Part shown: positions 12,072-24,704 of the stretch, in pieces | Numbering within the stretch: the stretch's first letter is position 1 | Layout: each line of letters starts with the position of its first letter | From: Paramecium tetraurelia | Taxonomy: Eukaryota > Ciliophora > Oligohymenophorea > Peniculida > Parameciidae | Direction: 5' to 3' | NCBI RefSeq assembly: GCF_000165425.1 | Contig: NW_001798966.1 | Coordinates: forward strand, 186,001-250,000 | DNA length: 64,000 bases | The notes under the pieces: generated by a model | Told to the model about the DNA's origin: nothing | Databases searched by the model: none | The model's input: only the letters and a program-made list of their open reading frames with translations | Position numbers and translations under genes: made by a program

Positions 12072-13928
12072 TCAACTATCTAACTCTTTTTGGAGTTCCT
12101 GAAATAGATAAGATGAATTAATACTTATAATTGCTATTCCAATTATTAAATTTCTTCAAGCATCAATTATTCATTCTTTTGAGCTTATTTCTTTAAATTA
12201 ATATTCTACATAAAATATAAAAATTACATCCTCTTTCAAATAATCTACATATTCAAAAGCAATCTTGAATTCCTTTTGTGATGTCAAATTTTCTTGAATA
12301 TCAAAACGTTGTATTTCAATTTATTTTTACTCATTTTTATGAGAAGTATTGAAATTGGATTCTTCTGATAAAAATGTTTTTTTGACTTAATTCATAGTCA
12401 TAAGCAACTCATTATTAAGAATTTCCAATTATTCAATATCGCTCATGATGGCTTCCTATTATTTACTATTATATTTAATTAACCTTCTCATTTCTTAACA
12501 CTCTCAATCTAATTTCAAAGTCATGATACATAGCAGTTGGAAAGGTAACGCTGATTTACCATTATCTAAGTTTATTCCTAAGTATTTCTCGTTCATTATG
12601 ATAATTTCTTCTGAAGATTTGTTCTATGCGATATGTGATCTCAAGTTTTTAGGATTTTGCATTTTTTGCTTTTATCTTTTGACTCAATCTTGCTGCTATG
12701 ACACTCTTTAATAAAATCACATTTTACTAAATTTTTCACAGTTCCATCCTAAACTTCTGTGTCTTAAGCCTATTTCAATCCTTTTATTTAATAAAATATT
12801 GGATAGAGTTGCTTATTGACTAGATATTTCATTATTTCACAAATGCCTCTGTGAGATTTTTTATCTATTTGTTTCAACTATCTTTAAAGCACTTTTTAAT
12901 GCTCCAATTTAGAGTGCACAGATTATCTTGCTAATTCAATGTCAAATTATTGTAATTACTCTTTAGGTACTGTATGATTAGCTTCTTGATCTATTATCCT
13001 AATGGATGATATGAACAAAGTTCTCAAAGCATTTATTTTACTATCTTATGTAATTTAATGATGTTACTGATGGTATTAGTGAAGATTAATATAAAATAAT
13101 GCTGATTAGAGTTAAAATGTTAATAATGCTTTAACTTTTAAAATGCAATTATTTTTTCTAAGTTTTAAGGTTTCTTTAAATATTAGTAAGTGCCTTACTC
13201 AGAATCAAATAAACTCAATCGTAATTGCTATAAACCTAGATTAGTGATTAATTTATGTATAATTTATTTTCGAGGTGCTGTTTTTAATCTATTGAAACTC
13301 CACGCTTTTAATGACTCCTACTTTGTTAGTATTTTATTGAGAGTGAATTTATAAAAGCTTATCATATTCGATTTTTGTTGTTTCAATAGCTTATTGAATT
13401 TAGATTCAAATGTTAACTGCATCCATTTCCTAAAGATTTAATGGGTGATTGGCTATTAGCCTTACTATATTTAATTTCTTAACTCTTTTTTCAAATGTGA
13501 TACTACATCCACCTTTGCCAGACGGAAAAAGGCCAAGCACTTCAATCGCTGATTGAATAGCGAGATTGCATGCTGAAACCTTAATAGTCCTTCCTGAATG
13601 ACTCTTTACTACGCCTTAATTTCCTCCTACTATTTGTTTTGAACATAAATGCTAACTTTACAAATTAAATACACCTTAAATATTTAAACATCGTAGCTGC
13701 TTAGTTTTTAATTGCATTATTGACTATGTGAATTAATCTCTTAAAACGATCATTGCAAATCTTGAGATCACGATAATGCTAAATTTAAAAATTTCCACAT
13801 ACTGAATTATAACTTCTGTTATTATAAGTTGAATAAGGAGACTTTTTTATTCGCCCATACGATCGTGTTTCCTGGGGCTCCTACCTTTAAGCAAATCCTA
13901 ATCCTTTAACAAAGTATTAATTTTACAT
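12072..13928 (-). CDS. Large orphan protein with coiled-coil C-terminus (570 aa)
   Basis: Six introns (23, 23, 22, 28, 22, 26 nt) join a frame of exactly 571 codons from ATG 13928 to TGA 12072. Residues of about 70-300 are helical and rich in F, L, K and R, with an IFRKWMQLTFESKFNKLL stretch resembling, weakly, the W-containing repeats of centrin-binding Sfi1. The last roughly 150 residues are coiled coil. No catalytic motif is visible. The Sfi1 resemblance is only a hint. Confidence 0.78.
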
Positions 13929-14385
13929 ATATTTTATTTTTTTAAAAGAAAAGTTGTTAATAAATAAAATTATTCATAATCAATATCCACAATTTTATAT
14001 AGTAATTCAAATCCTTAACCTTGCATTAAAATTATCAATCTTATGCATATAGTTTGTATGGACAATTAGTAAATTAAAGAAAATTAAAAACATTAAATAT
14101 TTGAATTCAATTATTATGATAATGAGTAAAAAGCTAAGAGGAAAAGGGGAGTATCCATTTAAATAAAAACATATATTTTCATAGAAATCTTAATTAATAA
14201 ATATTATTACATTCTCTTTTTCTATTAGAAATATTTCTTAATTTTTGGTACAATTATTCTACTTTAAAGAAATAAATAAAATTAATTCCCCTGAATCTTG
14301 GTTTAAATTCAATAATATTAGGTGAATATGAGAAATGGTTATAAGATATACTTAATTAGACATTTTAAATATATTTATGAATAAC
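13929..14385. other. Intergenic stretch, no gene seen
   Basis: About 457 AT-rich bases between two minus-strand genes, holding the promoter of the upstream orphan's neighbour and the 3' flank of RNase H2A. Nothing else is seen. Confidence 0.4.
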
Positions 14386-15302
14386 TCAAAGTATGCAATT
14401 GGAAAATAATAAAGATCTATAACTATACTTGGTTGCTTTTACATTAAAGTAGTCCGGTAATTTCTATACTTATTTTGCTGCTTCTTGCTCGTCTTTATAA
14501 TCAATATTCAAATCTCGATCATTGATTATGGTTTTTATGGTTTACCATGAAAATCTGACATATTTTGGATATACAAAAAATGGTATGTTTGTATTTTCCA
14601 AATATTTTTTGGTTTTTGGATCACCAGGATACCCAGATCCAATAGAATCATTAGGTAAAATCTCTTATTGTATTAATGTTATTCGATAATCCCTTGTAAC
14701 TTTAGCGCAGATTGAGGCTGCACTTACATTTGCATATTTTGAGTCAGCCTTCTCTTCAACCACAATATTTGCCTCTTTTCCTATTTCTTGAAGTTTTCCT
14801 TATAAGAAGTTTTTGTATGTTTGCTTCGGTCCAACTGTGTCAACGAAAATTTCTTTATTTAACATGATAAATTACCTGTTATTTTATAACCTTTTTAAAT
14901 TGCGCTTTAAATGAGTTCTGCAGCTGTATTATGAGATATATCATTTAAATTAATTGTTAAGTGGGCTAATTAATTTTTTGATAAATATTCCGCGGTTAAT
15001 TCTCGCGTTTCAAATGTCAACACCTTACCCTTCAATTAAGTCAACACATCAAATAGCTTATCACGCGCTGCTTCGTTAATTTACTTAGAGTCTACAAATT
15101 TACAAGTTTCTGAAATTAATTTGTGATATTTAGTGGGCCAATAGCATGAAGCATATAACATTGGTCCCAAAACCGGTCCTCTGCCAGCTTCATCAATTCC
15201 AAGTTACCAATCAAAATTTTGCTTTAATTCTTCAAAAGACTCAGAAACATTAGATAGTACCTATTTCACTATTTCCTCAGTATCAATTTATTTATTTTTC
15301 AT
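14386..15302 (-). CDS. Ribonuclease H2 subunit A
   Basis: One 23-nt intron (14853-14875) gives a 297-residue protein, the usual size of eukaryotic RNase H2A. It has the catalytic G-I-D-E-A-G-R-G-P block near residue 37, VDSK, the [11 protein letters not shown] motif, and [17 protein letters not shown] with the third acidic residue. These are diagnostic of type 2 RNase H, which cleaves RNA in RNA:DNA hybrids and starts ribonucleotide excision repair in the nucleus. The spliced reading restores the [10 protein letters not shown] junction expected of the family. Confidence 0.95.
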
Positions 15303-16085
15303 ATATTAATTATTTATCAATCCAAACTCAATGAAAGGAATATATTATATATTGCATATTCAAAGATTTGATATAATAATAAGTTGTTAAATTACATAAT
15401 TTCACTTAGTTTAAGTTAAACTTGTTAATGTAAAAAAGAAATTTCATATAAATACAAGGATGGTCAAAAGAATTAATTAATTTTGTTAATATAAATAATA
15501 GAGAACTCAAATCAGGAAAATTAATTGAGACATTCAATTATTGTGCATAAAGTTTTCCCCTTAATTTAACCATTATATTTCAACTAGAATTAAAATCAAA
15601 ATCACTTAGAGTATAAAAAAGAAGTAATTCAATCTCAAAACTTGTTCATCTTGTGTCCTAATGTAAATATGATCTTTAAATTCATTATTTTTTAGAAAGA
15701 TGGAATTTTTATATTAATATTAGTGAAGAATGATAAATAAAAGGAGCTTCTGACCATAGAATTTAATTGATTTTATCATTCATTATGATCATACATATAG
15801 GGATTATATTAAGATTATTTTAAAGGTTTTATTTGAAAATTTATTTAAAGGGATGAATTCTGGTTAAATTGAGCAGATCACTATGTAATTTGGGACGTTT
15901 TTGATTATCTCAAGAGAATGTTAAAATTAACTTTGGCATGACATTTAAAGACAATCGTTGTGATGTTATCAATAGAATTATCTAAATAGGACATTTTCAT
16001 ATAATTCATATTTAATAAGTATTATTATTATTATAAACCCATATTTGGGCATAATGATTAAATTTTAATATAAATTACTATTGGT
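15303..16085. other. Divergent intergenic region
   Basis: About 780 AT-rich bases between RNase H2A (minus) and the next plus-strand gene. No coding frame is supported on either strand. Confidence 0.4.
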
Positions 16086-17176
16086 ATGAATTAAAAGGAG
16101 CGTGTTTTTGTAGACAGAAACAATGAATACGCTGAAAATGAATACTTTGTGGGTCAGAAGGAATCGAGATTTCACTCTAATGATTAATAAATAAATATTT
16201 AAGTAGAATCGTAATTAAGTACTCTAAGTTATATTTTTGATTGGATAACAAATGTAAGAGTTTCAATTTATTAAATTAGGATCAATTATAGGAGCTAAGA
16301 TCCCAAATCCTTCATTAGATAAAGTTATTAGATCAGAATGTAAAAACTAAATATATCACTACTGCATTATCGTATATTTTGATAAAGAATACCAGTGGTA
16401 TCAATGAGACCGAGTGCATACAGCAATTACTTGTAAGAATTTAGATTAATATTTATTAGAATAAGTTTAATGTGAAATCAAGAAAATTATTGAAGTATTT
16501 GAGAATGATAAAAGATGATAGTTAAAGAGATATGAATAAATTATTACAACAGGTTTAATACTATCAAGAGAAAGTGAGGAAGTATTTTTTTGGATAAGGA
16601 CAATCTTTATTGCTTAAATTGAAGAAACCTAAATAAACTTATACTCAATTGATAGAAGAAATTCTTGAGACTAACAAATAAGTGATGATAAGGATCTTCT
16701 CGTTACAATTAGTGAAATAGTTTTGTGTAAGTAAGCGACCAAGTCGACTAGTGATTAACTTGGGTTACTTTGCCTTTTAAATCCAATCAATATATATTTT
16801 GCCTGGAGAATATGCTAGAATATTTAGAATATCAATTAATTCTTTACGTCATTTTTCAAAAGGATTAATTAACTTACTATATCAATTTGTACTAAGAATA
16901 ACAGGCTAAGGAATTGAAGCCTAATTCAAGTCTTGCGAGAGAAGTCCATAAATTTCACAAACGATTATGAATGAAGGAGAATTTAAAAAATCACCTGAAG
17001 ATACAAGTGTGTCTGAACCAAACATAGAAATAGAAGGATTTAAGTTACTCATTATTAGAAAACTAATTAATGAATTCAGCACATATTAATTTTTATTTGC
17101 TGACACTGAAGAAGAAGATGAAATATTTAATGAATGTTAAGAAATTTTGAACTTTTCAACAAATGATAATGTGTGA
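16086..17176 (+). CDS. Orphan protein (354 aa)
   Basis: ATG 16086, one 26-nt intron and TGA 17174 give an exact 355-codon frame. The protein is mostly helical and polar with an acidic C-terminus (ADTEEEDEIF). A mid-region around TKYITTALSYILIKN could be a helical-bundle fold. I recognise no family or catalytic residues. Confidence 0.75.
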
Positions 17177-17666
17177 TTTTATTATTTTTGTATATAATAA
17201 TAGCTCCTATATATTGAAATACATAATATAGACTATATATAAATTTGTTATATGAATACATAATTTTGTTAAAGTATATGTAACTTTTGTCAGAGAATAC
17301 AGAGGATCAAGCTTAAGAATGTCGTTTTATGAGGATTCATTTTACTCAAAAACTCCTTATACCCTTAGTATCTCTATTCTAAATTTAATTTTAGCCAATA
17401 AAATTATTGATATATATATTATATTTGAATTAATCTATACAAGATTAATGAGAATCACGAATACTTTAGAAGTGATTTGCAAGATCTATTCCTCAATTTA
17501 AGAATGATAAATACAATTATGAGATATTACTTTTTAATTCTTAATCCAAAATATTACAAACCAACATATGTAACTATTTAAAAAGAAGGAGTTGAAATTT
17601 TGCGAGACTTATAAATTTTTTCTAAAGTTATTATCTTGGATACTATCTTATTAAATTAATCAACAT
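17177..17666. other. Convergent intergenic region
   Basis: About 490 bases between converging genes. A 60-codon standard-code frame at 17319 looks like chance. Nothing is supported. Confidence 0.35.
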
Positions 17667-18028
17667 TCAAATAATCATCCAAACTTTCCTATGCATACTA
17701 ACCTGTTTTAGCAATGTCAAACACTTTCTAAAATCATTAGTTAAATTTGCCATTTCTTTGTCTACATAATTAAGTGAATGCAATATATTACACTTTTAAA
17801 AAGCAATCGACTAGTGCTACAGCATTGTCCTTACAAAACTCTGCTTCTACATACTTTCCTAGTGGAGTCAATCTGCATAAATTGAAACTCTTTCTCTATT
17901 CCTTGCAAACATGATTTCCTTTTATTGCATAAATCATTAGCTATAGACTATTTTAGATAGAAATGGACATTTAACCTTTCATCATTTGTATAAGTATACA
18001 AATCCTTAGGAATAGCTTGAGAGGCCAT
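17667..18028 (-). CDS. Small cysteine-containing orphan (112 aa)
   Basis: ATG 18028, one 23-nt intron and TGA 17667 give a 113-codon frame starting MASQAIPKDLYTY. Cysteines occur in LCNKRKSC, KVC, FQKC and FRKC, which recalls small Cys-paired mitochondrial proteins, but the spacing is not a clean twin CX9C. Several frames are open here, and alternative splice choices give other C-termini, so the exon model is provisional. Confidence 0.5.
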
Positions 18029-18889
18029 CTTTGAAATATATTTAATTATATTAAAAGATTAAAAGTTAAAAATTTATAGCAGACTATATAAAAACTTGAA
18101 CTATTTTGTTTGATATTCATTCTTGTTAGTTCAAAAAGAACTACAATGCTATCTGGAATATTATTCCCCTATATGAATAGGAAAAAAGGATTAAACTACT
18201 TGTAACCCGTTATAGAATTTATTGATAATGACAATTGTTTTCACGAATTAATTTTTATTTAAAGGAATTCAAAATAGTTATTATCACTATGTTATTCTTC
18301 ATAAGGAATAGAGTTATAAATTTATGATTGATTATTGAATTACATAATTGAGTTGAGTTTATTCTTTAACAATCAATACGTTACCTATGTTGAGACGAAT
18401 CAAATTTATTATCCTTCTAATATATCCTCCAGAATTAATCAAAATGACAATATAAAAATTTGATTTCTTATAAGGCAATCAGAAGAGAAGAAAAAGTGTA
18501 ACGATATAATAAAAAGTGTTTTTATCAGGTATAGTAAAATTAAATGTTTTTCTAAAATATGGATAATTTATCAAAATAGAAATTTCTCCATCGAGAATTA
18601 GAAATTTACTTATAGCTCTTTTATTCTTTCAAGTATTTTTGGATTAAGCGACAAAATGATATCAAGACTTACAACAACAATTCTGAGGATATAAATAAAT
18701 TTAATTTATGAATTCTCTATGAATTATTTAATATATGCATAATAAAAAATATAGATTTTTTTATGGAAAGTTATCAAATAATGGTTCAATAAATTTCGAA
18801 TCAATATACAATTATTTTTGTTATTTGTTTTAGAATATATAATCACAATTTTCATTGAATAATAGATTCATTAATTAAAATAAAGAAAT
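18029..18889. other. Divergent AT-rich intergenic region
   Basis: About 860 bases. There are no supported genes; only short chance frames and A/T runs are present. Confidence 0.4.
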
Positions 18890-19829
18890 ATGTGTTTGCC
18901 TTATGGATGTTTGAAATGCTTCGTATAATTGGAGGGCTGGTTAACTTTCGTGATTGGAATTTTAGCAATTGTGGCTGCTATAATAGTGACAGTAATATAA
19001 AAGAGCTTCGATGATGCGATAAAAGATCTTGGGATAGTATGATTTATTAACATAAATTAGACGGATATAAACACTAGCGCTATAATTGTGCCTTTTTGGA
19101 TATTTGCAGCAGTTGTGATATTCTTTGCAATTAGTGGTTTATGTGGAGCAAAACATAGGAGTAAATGCTTGTTGGCAATCTTTAATTTGGGAAACATTTG
19201 TTTGTTTTTAGCTTTCTTAAGTCTTTCCATAGTAGCCTATGTGATTGGGTCCTTTTTTGATGTCTCAAATTGTTCCAACAGTTCAAATGAATTATAGATT
19301 GAGAATTTATACAAAATGTCAGAATCAACTCTTTGCAAATCATCATGCGAATGCTATTATTCAGAAAAAATGACTAAAGAAGTGGAGTTAGCTGTAAAAA
19401 GTTACTCAGCAACTGATAAAACAAAGGTATATATAAAAAAGAATCTCATTTTAGCCAACAAGAGTATAAGATTGTCCTGGATTCGATTCGAAATATAAAA
19501 CATAAGCAGCAGCTCTATAATTGATGGAAGAGAAATGGTAATGTTCTGGGTGGTGTACACCATACCCTATTTAATAATTCAATGATGTTAATTCAAATGT
19601 GAAAAACCATAAGTATGATGTTATTTTACTATTTTATAGCTATCCTTGTTACAAAGGAATGATTGAATATTTTTAAAATATGTTCACCACAACAGGCTCT
19701 ATACTATTCTCTTTAGCAGCACTTTTTGGAGTAATGGTCATCTTAACTTGTTGTCTTTGCTGTCATCCACATAATAGCAACAAAGGGTCAGATTATTATA
19801 CAAGATTAGCATACACAGCAGACTCATGA
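18890..19829 (+). CDS. Four-pass membrane protein, paralogue 1 (286 aa)
   Basis: Three introns (24, 28, 27 nt) give 287 codons. Hydrophobic segments lie near residues 15-40, 65-85, 95-120 and close to the C-terminus (SLAALFGVMVILTCCLCC). The large loop before the last segment has paired cysteines: LCKSSCECYYS, DCPGF and CSGWC. The topology resembles tetraspanins, but the CCG signature is absent, so I call it tetraspan-like. It shares intron phases and the GWC-x-PY loop motif with the genes at 20308 and 24705, so it belongs to a local paralogue family. Confidence 0.85.
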
Positions 19830-20307
19830 GTTTATTCATTTTTATGGATATTATTATATAAATTCATAAAATCAATTGGTTTTATTTTTGAATCGATTAA
19901 ATATTATAAATTCACAAGGGAAGATTATAAATATAAAAAATTTATTAACTTTAATTATTCTTAATAAGCCACACATATAAAAATCTATGAAAATTAATAT
20001 GTAATTTATCTAATTTAACTAAAATTAATACAAATTACTATCTTATCAATAAATTATATAATCTACTTGATAAGAAACTGCAATTATTGTAAATATTGAT
20101 ATGCAAAGTATAACAGATTTTGTTAATATTCTTTTGGGATGATTTTATCATAAGTTGAATTTTCTAAGATTTTAATAAAGTTCAGCATTCAAATCGACAA
20201 AATAATTTATTTTGAATGATCAAATAATATGGCAATTAATTAATTATTTTAATAAATAATAAACATATTAATTTCATTATTTTAAGATATTATTACGTAA
20301 TTAACTA
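19830..20307 (+). other. Spacer between two tetraspan-like paralogues
   Basis: About 480 AT-rich bases. No gene is seen. It should contain the promoter of the second paralogue. Confidence 0.4.
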
Positions 20308-21267
20308 ATGTGCTTGCCAATTGGAACTTTGAAATGTGTCGTTTCCTTAGAAGCTTGGATTGTTATGATTTGTGGAATAGCGGCCTTTATATTCACAATG
20401 CTCTTGCAAATACACTATAGCTTAATGCTTCAAGCGAACGAAGGAGAATCTGTATATAGATAATTTCATTTTATTATAGTGGATGCTTTTTGGATAGGGA
20501 ATGCTAACTGCTTTTTGGTTGTTTTCATCGTATATAATAATAAATGGAGTATGTGGAATTGTTGGTGGTTAACAAAAAAAACCATGTTTATTGTTGGTGT
20601 TTAATGTTGGGAATGTCATAATTATAATTGCATTCGTTATACTAATGGCTATAGGCTTTGTTTTGGCAGATGAGGCCAATAAACTTATAGACAAAGATTA
20701 CTAATAAAATGAGAATACTTGTCTTGAACATAGATTTTAATTAAATACCTTAGATTGGGAAAGCAAAGACCTTCTATGCTCTATAGAATGCCCGTGTTAT
20801 TACACAAAATAGAATGGAGATTTGCCCAAAAATAAAACTAAATGGGGAGATGATAAAGATCCCTCAAAAGTATTGAATATAAATATAAAAATAGCCTACT
20901 AAGGTATAAGATTGTGAACTGTATTAAAAAACCCAAAATACCACAGTCAAATATTTTTCAAATTATCTAGGAGAAATCTAAAAAGAAACTGGTTGTACAG
21001 GATGGTGTGTGCCATATTAAATGCAAATATTCTATGATATCAATGTAAAGGTTGAAAATGACTAGTAAAGAATATATTTAAATTAGAATGTATTGTCAAT
21101 ATATTGTAATTTCAAAATTAACACAGATGGGAAGAGTGATGGGAGGCATAGCAGCTGGAGTAACTGCAGTAATGGTTGTTTTAATTACTCTCACATGTTG
21201 TCTATGTTTCCATCCAGCGAATAAAGGTTAGGATTTCTACACAAAGATGGCACCCTATAAATCATGA
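20308..21267 (+). CDS. Four-pass membrane protein, paralogue 2 (294 aa)
   Basis: Three introns (28, 25, 22 nt) give 295 codons. It starts MCLPIGTLKC, close to MCLPYGCLKC of paralogue 1. It has the same four hydrophobic segments, the loop cysteines LCSIECPCYYT and GCTGWCVPY, and the C-terminal LTLTCCLCFHPANKGQDFY, matching LTCCLCCHPHNSNKGSDYY of paralogue 1. It probably acts in the plasma or vesicle membrane; ligands are unknown. Tandem duplication explains the pair. Confidence 0.85.
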
Positions 21268-22251
21268 TGAAATCCTCTATCTGTAATGATTTGAGTGATA
21301 TAACATTTATCAACTCAAATTTGATATTTTTTAATTCAAAATACTGAATACTACATATGATTTAATAAAATTAATTTCTTTTTTTTGATTTTATATCCCT
21401 TTACATATTATTATAGTCTAAATTGATCTTGTATAAATTAGTTAATTTTTAACTTAAAATTAACATGTAAAAATTGAAAATAGCTATTAGTAGAGTCAAG
21501 TAAAGCTATTCTTGGGTTTTGTGTTTTACTGAATTTATCTAGATCGTTTGTTTTTAGAAATTTATTAAATGCAATAAAAATAATTATAAGTTACAAAACT
21601 ATTTTTCTACAAGACATACATATTCTTATTTCAGACTGATATCATGAAGTAATGAACACAGTGCTTACTCAAATTTATAAATAATATACTTGAAAGCTTA
21701 GCATTGAGTTTCACTTATAAATTATTAAATGATAGTAAACAATACATAAAGGTACTTGTAAGTTATGATTGTTAATCTCTATTCTTTCTGAAAGGAGAAA
21801 CTTGATAACAATATATGGAGAATTATAAAAGGCTAATGAATTCATAGAGTCAACAAAGGAATAAATTTATTCGATCAAAAAACTTAATAAAGAACTTTTT
21901 TAGATTTCCTTGATATTTCTACCCCCTTATGATTCTAAAGAAATAGTTTTCAATAAAATGTTTTCTAACTTATATACAACTATAAAATTAAGGAAAATTG
22001 TATAATAAGATGATGAAGAAATTAATTATGAGAATTAGTTTTAAATATATATGCATTTTAGTTGAATGTATAATTTAAATGAAAAATTAATTATTTTTAA
22101 TATATTTAATTTGTAGAAATTAGGAAATTAGGAACAAAACATTTTGAAGGGTTTTGATAAAATAGTTAATTATACAAAAATGTTGAATAAACTCAATTAA
22201 TATTATCTTTTATAAATATATATATTCATAAATGTAATTATTATCATAGAA
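21268..22251. other. Intergenic stretch with possible decayed small gene
   Basis: About 980 bases. Between 21640 and 22065 the plus strand has two open segments in different frames (one ending TGA 22063-22065) with plausible composition. I could not join them with a GT...AG intron, and there is an early TGA. This may be a gene relic or chance. The rest is AT-rich and featureless. Confidence 0.3.
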
Positions 22252-23243
22252 TCAAAATAATTCTGGTTTAAAACCGTCATTTTCATTGATGCTTTGATTG
22301 ATTTCATCAACAAAGATTGAGCCATTCCCCTAATCTATAAAATCAGCAACAACAAAGTTAGGCATCTTTCTACAATGGTGATAATATTGTAAGAACCGTT
22401 TTTTCACGTGCTAATAAAAATTATATTTAGTCCGATATTGGTAATCAGGTCTTAATTATATGATGAAATCAGTACTTAAAAGAATTTTCAGGATTTAAAT
22501 GAATTTCTAAAAAAGGTGACCATATAGATCCATCATTCTTGTTTGTTACTCCTCGCTATACCTTTCCAGTTTTAACATCCTCTAATGGATCGGTTTCCCA
22601 ATCTACTTGAGCACTTACTCTATATGAATAATATGTATAATTTATTAAGTCTTCCATCACCTATTCCCTTGGTTCAATTGTAATCAATATATTCTTTTTA
22701 TTTTCCCTACACCAACCTAATGTTGGTGGATTATTTTCTTAAAATGTTATGGCTCTTTCTTCTCCTTTAAGTTCAACTAACAAACTATGCAGCATTTTAG
22801 TAATTAAACTTCTATCCCATCCCTAAGTCCCATTAGTTTGAGTATTGCAGAATAATTTACTCTCAAGTTTCACAATCATGACTTCGTTTGGATATTTGAT
22901 GGCTAAATCAAATAATTCTTTAAGACGATCTACAGCTTTTTCTGGATTACTCAAAGCTCTCTAAACAAGACTAAGCTTGCAATTAGTACCCCCGTCCCCC
23001 TCATGTGCAACAACAATCTAATTAATTAAATAACAAAACTTAAGGTATGCCATCTTAGACATGCCAATGCAATGGAATTTTAAAATGCCTTGCACCATAA
23101 GTTTCATATTATTCGGTTAAAGTGACGTTTTGTTAAGCATATATCCATCCGTAACACTTGGACATAGGGGCATTGTGAGCACCAAGATAGACAATCTAAT
23201 TTAATTTTAAGCTAGGCTTGAGATGTCCATTTCCACCTGGCAT
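22252..23243 (-). CDS. PLC-like phosphodiesterase (TIM-barrel superfamily)
   Basis: Introns of 22 and 25 nt give a 314-residue protein. Near the N-terminus it has VYLGAHNAPMS, then YGARHFKIPLHW and VVAHEGDGG. These are the layout of the PI-PLC X / PLC-like phosphodiesterase fold, where the two histidines and nearby acidic residues form the active site. A later ITIEPRE strand and FVVADF continue the barrel. No signal peptide, PH, EF-hand or C2 domain is seen, so it is not a canonical eukaryotic PI-PLC. The substrate is unknown. Confidence 0.72.
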
Positions 23244-23288
23244 ACTTGCTTACATTAATATAATAATAAATAATTTTATTTGTATTTA

Positions 23289-23905
23289 TCACTTTTTTTT
23301 TTTCTTAGAAATTGGAGCAGGAGATCTACCTGTATTTTAACTTTATGGTCTTAGATTGGTTGTGCTGGAGGAGGTTTGTTTTTTCTTTTTTTTTTTGGAA
23401 GGTGGTGCTGTTGATTTAGGTGTTTATGCAATAATTTGGAGTTGTTCATCAAAATGCTTCTTCAGTTTTTCGATGGCCTCATTAGATTAGATAGTGAGCT
23501 TTTCTTAGAATTGCTTTTGTTCTTGCAATAATCTATCTTCCACAGATTCTTAGAGTTCTTGTTCCAATTATTCAATTGCTGATTATGTTAGTTATTTTTA
23601 TTCTTGTAATTCAGATTCAAGTTGTTTTTCTTTTTCCTTCATTTCTTCAATATCTAAGAGCAATTCACTGATAATTTTTTTCTAATTTAATATTTGTAAT
23701 CAATTACACTTTCTTGATTTTCGATTTTTAATGCTTAGATCACTTCCTATGATTCCAAGAGATTATTTTTATATTTTATAGCCTTGATTCGATATTTCGA
23801 TTAGGTATTGACCTCTTCTTCATCCGAAGTTTGCTAATAATCTAACAATGCTTTGGCATGTTTTTCTAGATATATTCCGTTATCCTTGAAAGGTTTTTTT
23901 CTCAT
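23289..23905 (-). CDS. Coiled-coil protein with lysine-rich tail (196 aa)
   Basis: One 26-nt intron gives exactly 197 codons. Residues of about 55-150 form a coiled coil (ELLLDIEEMKEKEKQLESEL region). The C-terminus has two lysine blocks separated by Ser/Thr/Pro-rich sequence, typical of nuclear or nucleic-acid-binding tails. Two long A/T homopolymers encode these lysines. No family is recognised. Confidence 0.8.
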
Positions 23906-24704
23906 TAATAATTTTATTTAAAAGTGAAATATATGAAATACCCTTGATTTAATACTGACTCTTAATTTATAAATCATGATGAGATATAGTTCTTTGACTC
24001 ATATATTATGATATATTGTTATTTTATAACATGAAGACATCATTAGTTGGTTTATCCTTTCTCATTCTATAACACAATATGCAACGGAAAAATCAAATCA
24101 AATCTCCAACACCAAATAGCACCCAAATCCAGGTCGGAATAGACTGTAATTATATAAATCTCATCATATAATTTGGTATGGATTAAATTAATCAAAAAAT
24201 TAATGTTTCCAGGAAAATCATGAATGAAATTAATGGAATACTTGAGGGGATTATGAATAAGTGAATGATCAATTGAAAATTATTTTAATCAAAGAAATAT
24301 ACAAGAGCATCCTTATATTATGATAATATTTTGAATTTTTAATAGAGATATATAAATGGTAATTATCAATTAAGTCATACATCATTTTAACCCTAGTTTA
24401 TAACCCTAATGTTATAATTTAGATCATTGTAAAAAAGTATTAATTATCAATTTTGCTTAGATATGTAACATATCAACTTGTTAAATATACATTCTCAACT
24501 AATTTTCTATACAAAACTACATTATATTTATTTGTTAATTTTATGATCAACAACAATAATTTTGAAGTATGTGAAATAATAAATAAATTGCATTAAAGGA
24601 ATTGTTAGATTACATAGAGTTGAATCAGATAGATTGCATTTTTTTATGAAGATTTATTAAATCTAAACAATTAATATAATTGCTATGTCATTATAAATAA
24701 ATTA
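23906..24704. other. Gene-free AT-rich stretch
   Basis: About 800 bases between two minus-strand genes. No supported frame. A few ccctaa-like hexamers near 24393-24410 are isolated, not a telomeric array. Confidence 0.4.

Noticed and set aside
19465-19500. GATTCGATTCG-like text resembling a tRNA T-loop
   Set aside because: It lies within coding sequence of a membrane protein and no acceptor or anticodon arm can be formed.
24390-24415. Repeated ccctaa-like words resembling telomere repeats
   Set aside because: Only two separated copies; no array of CCCCAA/CCCAAA, so not a telomere or addition site.
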